A DNA stretch of 6,736 nucleotides, taken from JBKJTP01 sp046590195. Lineage in GTDB: Bacteria; Bacteroidota; Ignavibacteria; Palsa-1295. The stretch covers positions 1-6,736 of the forward strand of contig JBKJTP010000197.1 of NCBI GenBank assembly GCA_046590195.1, given 5' to 3'. The notes under the pieces were generated by a model. That model was not told where the DNA came from. It saw only the letters and a list, made by a program, of their open reading frames with translations, and searched no databases. The position numbers and the translations under genes are program-made. Numbering within the stretch: the stretch's first letter is position 1; each line of letters opens with the position of its first letter. Shown here piece by piece: positions 5,439 through 6,736 of the stretch.

Positions 5439-6221
5439 ATGAACATCCCTACACATCCTCTCGCTGTTCAGGCAGGTACACGTCTCGATATTTTATACGG
5501 AGGCTCCGAGCGCGAGGTTCTCAAAGAGTCGATCGCGCTGTCACGTGACCTGATGACTCACGCGCTCGGCAAAGACGATCACATCCTCTACATCAACACG
5601 CTCGTCTCCACCCAATCCTTCGAATTCCATGAGCGTCGGGCCAAGAAGGACGTCGCGCAGAACCGCCGCTTCCTCTCTCTTACGCTCTTGCAGGATGCGC
5701 TGGCTGAGGATCTCGAGTTTCTGACGAAAACGATCGAAGAGAAGAACGTCCGCGTCGTGATCCTCAATGGTTTTGAGTTCAGTGCGATGACCTCGCGTCA
5801 CCGGATCGAGATCTTCTTCTGGCTGAAGTCGGTGCGGGACGTGATGGGTGCAAGGGTTGTCGTCTTTACACAATCTGGCCCACGGAGCTACGGCACACTA
5901 GGGCAGATGCGCTTTGTCTCGGAGACCTGCCAGGAGGTCGGCGCATACATCCGCAAGCCAGAAGAGGATCGGCTCGCGCTCGAAGCGGCCAGACAAAAAG
6001 AGATCGATGATGCCGAGGCAGCGCGGCCAAAGTCGGAGTCAGAAACATTCTACGCAAAGATCAAGAAGAACCCGGACGGAACACCGATGTATAATTACGA
6101 TCGGCAGAAGCTCCAGATCCTACGCGAGAAGGAAGCAGCAACGGCGCTAGCTTCGCAAGCAGGGCAGGAAAACGAAACGTTGAAAACAAAGGAGTTAGAG
6201 GTCCCAAATGTCGCGAGTTGA
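5439..6221 (+). CDS. RecA-fold-like protein lacking Walker A, unknown function
   Basis: A 260-residue protein without signal peptide or membrane segment, so cytoplasmic. I cannot name its family. The order of predicted strands recalls a RecA-type ATPase core: LDILYGGSEREVL (16-28) where Walker A would be, DHILYINTLVS (47-57), VRVVILNGFE (104-113) where Walker B would be, and ARVVVFTQSGP (138-148), followed by GQMRFVSETCQEVGAYI (155-171), like the segment before the last core strand of RadA/RecA proteins. The Walker A Gly-Lys-Thr/Ser is absent, and the usual Walker B Asp is Asn110, so nucleotide hydrolysis seems unlikely. Residues about 172-260 are charged and helix-prone, rich in Glu, Lys and Ala. 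ATG 5439 is preceded by an A-rich GCAAAAAC and no Shine-Dalgarno, usual in this phylum. Its own promoter region and downstream terminator suggest a single-gene unit. The fold is inference; the gene itself is convincing from length and codon use. Confidence 0.8.
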   Translation: MNIPTHPLAVQAGTRLDILYGGSEREVLKESIALSRDLMTHALGKDDHILYINTLVSTQSFEFHERRAKKDVAQNRRFLSLTLLQDALAEDLEFLTKTIEEKNVRVVILNGFEFSAMTSRHRIEIFFWLKSVRDVMGARVVVFTQSGPRSYGTLGQMRFVSETCQEVGAYIRKPEEDRLALEAARQKEIDDAEAARPKSESETFYAKIKKNPDGTPMYNYDRQKLQILREKEAATALASQAGQENETLKTKELEVPNVAS

Positions 6222-6230
6222 TTCCGCAAA

Positions 6231-6273
6231 GTGTAGCGCAAGCTGAGTCACACAGTCGGATCTGGACTTTTTT
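6231..6273 (+). terminator. Weak intrinsic terminator after the RecA-like gene
   Basis: GTGTAGC (6231-6237), GCAA loop, GCT (6242-6244) and ACAC (6250-6253) can form a bulged stem. Next to it AGTC (6254-6257) pairs with GACT (6265-6268), leading into six T (6268-6273). The stem next to the T-run is only 4 bp, so this is tentative, though it lies just after the stop codon at 6221. Confidence 0.4.
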
Positions 6274-6293
6274 CTCGGCTTCGCAACCGCAAT

Positions 6294-6379
6294 TCCTGAC
6301 CTGCCGTTTAGTATCCGCGCAAGCCCTAGGGACAGCCCTTCGGGCTATGGAGAGGCCTCTTATGAGGCTGAGGTCAGGA
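6294..6379 (+). ncRNA. Foldable leader segment, candidate cis-regulatory RNA
   Basis: TCCTGACCT (6294-6302) pairs perfectly with AGGTCAGGA (6371-6379), enclosing AGCCC-TTC-GGGCT (6334-6346) and GCCTC-TTAT-GAGGC (6355-6368). This makes a closed multi-branch fold about 97 nt before the ATG at 6476. GGTCA (6372-6376) can instead pair with TGACC (6402-6406), and AGCCC occurs twice (6322, 6334), so alternative structures exist. It does not match any riboswitch motif I know. Confidence 0.35.
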
Positions 6380-6475
6380 TCTCGCGAGGGACCCGACAAA
6401 TTGACCAAAACTCCTCATTATCGCAGGTTTTGCTCCGTATCCACAAGAAATTCTACCAAGTACTTACCCACCGGG

Positions 6476-6736
6476 ATGGCAAATAAGCTCGCCAATAGGA
6501 ATCAGTCGGCAAAGGCCCAAAAGGCTGCGGAGAAGGTCGCGCGACATGAAGCGGAGACTCGGGGGCATCGGGGGCCGGGTACCGGGGTCCGGGGTCCGGG
6601 TAATGGTGAGGCGAACGGCAACCCGAAAGAGATCAAGATCACCGCGTCAGCATCACTGATGGGTGCAAAGCCAAGCGCAGATTTTAAGGTCGATCATGCA
6701 GATGAATCGAATTCTCGGACCCCGGACCCCGGTCCC
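6476..6736 (+). CDS. 5' part of an unrecognised Lys/Ala-rich protein, cut by right edge
   Basis: An open frame of 87 codons runs to the last base of the window without a stop. It begins MANKLANRNQSAKAQKAAEK, a hydrophilic helix-prone stretch (residues 1-30). A Gly/Arg/Pro segment follows (about 31-43), produced by a 7-bp DNA repeat, then a more ordinary region (NPKEIKITASASLMGAKPS, about 48-66), and RTPDPGP at the edge from the inverted copy of the same repeat. No family is recognised and there is no signal peptide. The frame is also open upstream to ATGs at 6362 and 6347, but these lie in the foldable leader, one in a hairpin loop, so 6476 is preferred. No Shine-Dalgarno is visible. The alternative is that this is not a gene and the stop-free repeats keep the frame open. 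Confidence 0.5.
   Translation, partial: MANKLANRNQSAKAQKAAEKVARHEAETRGHRGPGTGVRGPGNGEANGNPKEIKITASASLMGAKPSADFKVDHADESNSRTPDPGP
6563..6602. repeat. Tandem 7-bp array, unit GGGGTCC, forward
   Basis: Period-7 units starting at 6563 read GGGCATC, GGGGGCC, GGGTACC, GGGGTCC, GGGGTCC, then GGGTA. GGG heads each unit, and the two central copies are perfect. It lies inside the right-edge open frame. The unit has no stop codon in any frame on either strand. Confidence 0.8.
6716..6736. repeat. Inverted copy of the GGGGTCC array at right edge
   Basis: Reads GGACCCC (6717), GGACCCC (6724), GGTCCC (6731) and continues to or past the window edge. Positions 6716-6733 are the exact reverse complement of 6581-6598 (18 bp), and the extended match is 20 of 21. 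The two arms enclose 117 bp, a multiple of three, so the open frame is kept. Confidence 0.85.

Noticed and set aside
6371..6395. SRP RNA, suggested by AGGTCAGG
   Set aside because: The conserved GGAAGGAAGCAGCC part of the SRP apical domain is missing.
6061..6408. 115-residue minus-strand ORF over the end of the RecA-like gene
   Set aside because: It lies antisense to clear coding sequence and to the hairpin-rich leader; no protein features.

Overview
The window looks like a chromosomal segment from an uncultured member of the Bacteroidota/Chlorobiota (FCB) group, possibly Ignavibacteria or Kapabacteria-like. The reasons are a C-terminal type IX secretion (T9SS) sorting domain on the large protease, Sec signal peptides ending in Ala-Gln, start codons without Shine-Dalgarno sequences, and base composition around one half GC. 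The lineage is inferred from gene style only, with no marker gene. All supported genes are on the + strand.

Layout. Positions 1-840 hold no convincing gene but contain several strong stem-loops (376-395, 429-534, 665-727), so a structured RNA or long leader is possible. 841-1431 encodes a small secreted, probably outer-membrane barrel-like protein of unknown function. 1432-1625 is repeat-rich: two tandem arrays with 7-bp units plus two copies of a GAGCG(C/A)AGCGA mini-hairpin. It ends in a textbook intrinsic terminator (1626-1651). 1760-5194 encodes a 1144-residue exported metalloprotease: signal peptide, propeptide, reprolysin-like metzincin domain (HELGHNVGSEH), a stalk of Ig/PKD-like repeats with a nearly invariant 243-bp period, and a T9SS type A sorting domain. 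A terminator (5250-5284) follows. 5285-5438 is a promoter region with a perfect palindrome over the putative -35 box. 5439-6221 encodes an unrecognised cytoplasmic protein resembling a RecA-type fold that has lost its Walker A motif. After it come a weak terminator (6231-6273), a foldable segment (6294-6379), and the 5' part of an open frame (6476 to the right edge) interrupted by two inverted arrays of a third 7-bp repeat.

The genes do not form an obvious pathway. The first two proteins are probably envelope or exported products with separate transcription units. The protease would need T9SS machinery encoded elsewhere. The RecA-like protein has its own promoter region and terminator and is functionally unlinked. 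The least-explained features are the stem-loop-rich gene-free left part, the three heptamer families within about 5 kb (one inside a coding frame), and the apparently ATP-site-less RecA-like protein.
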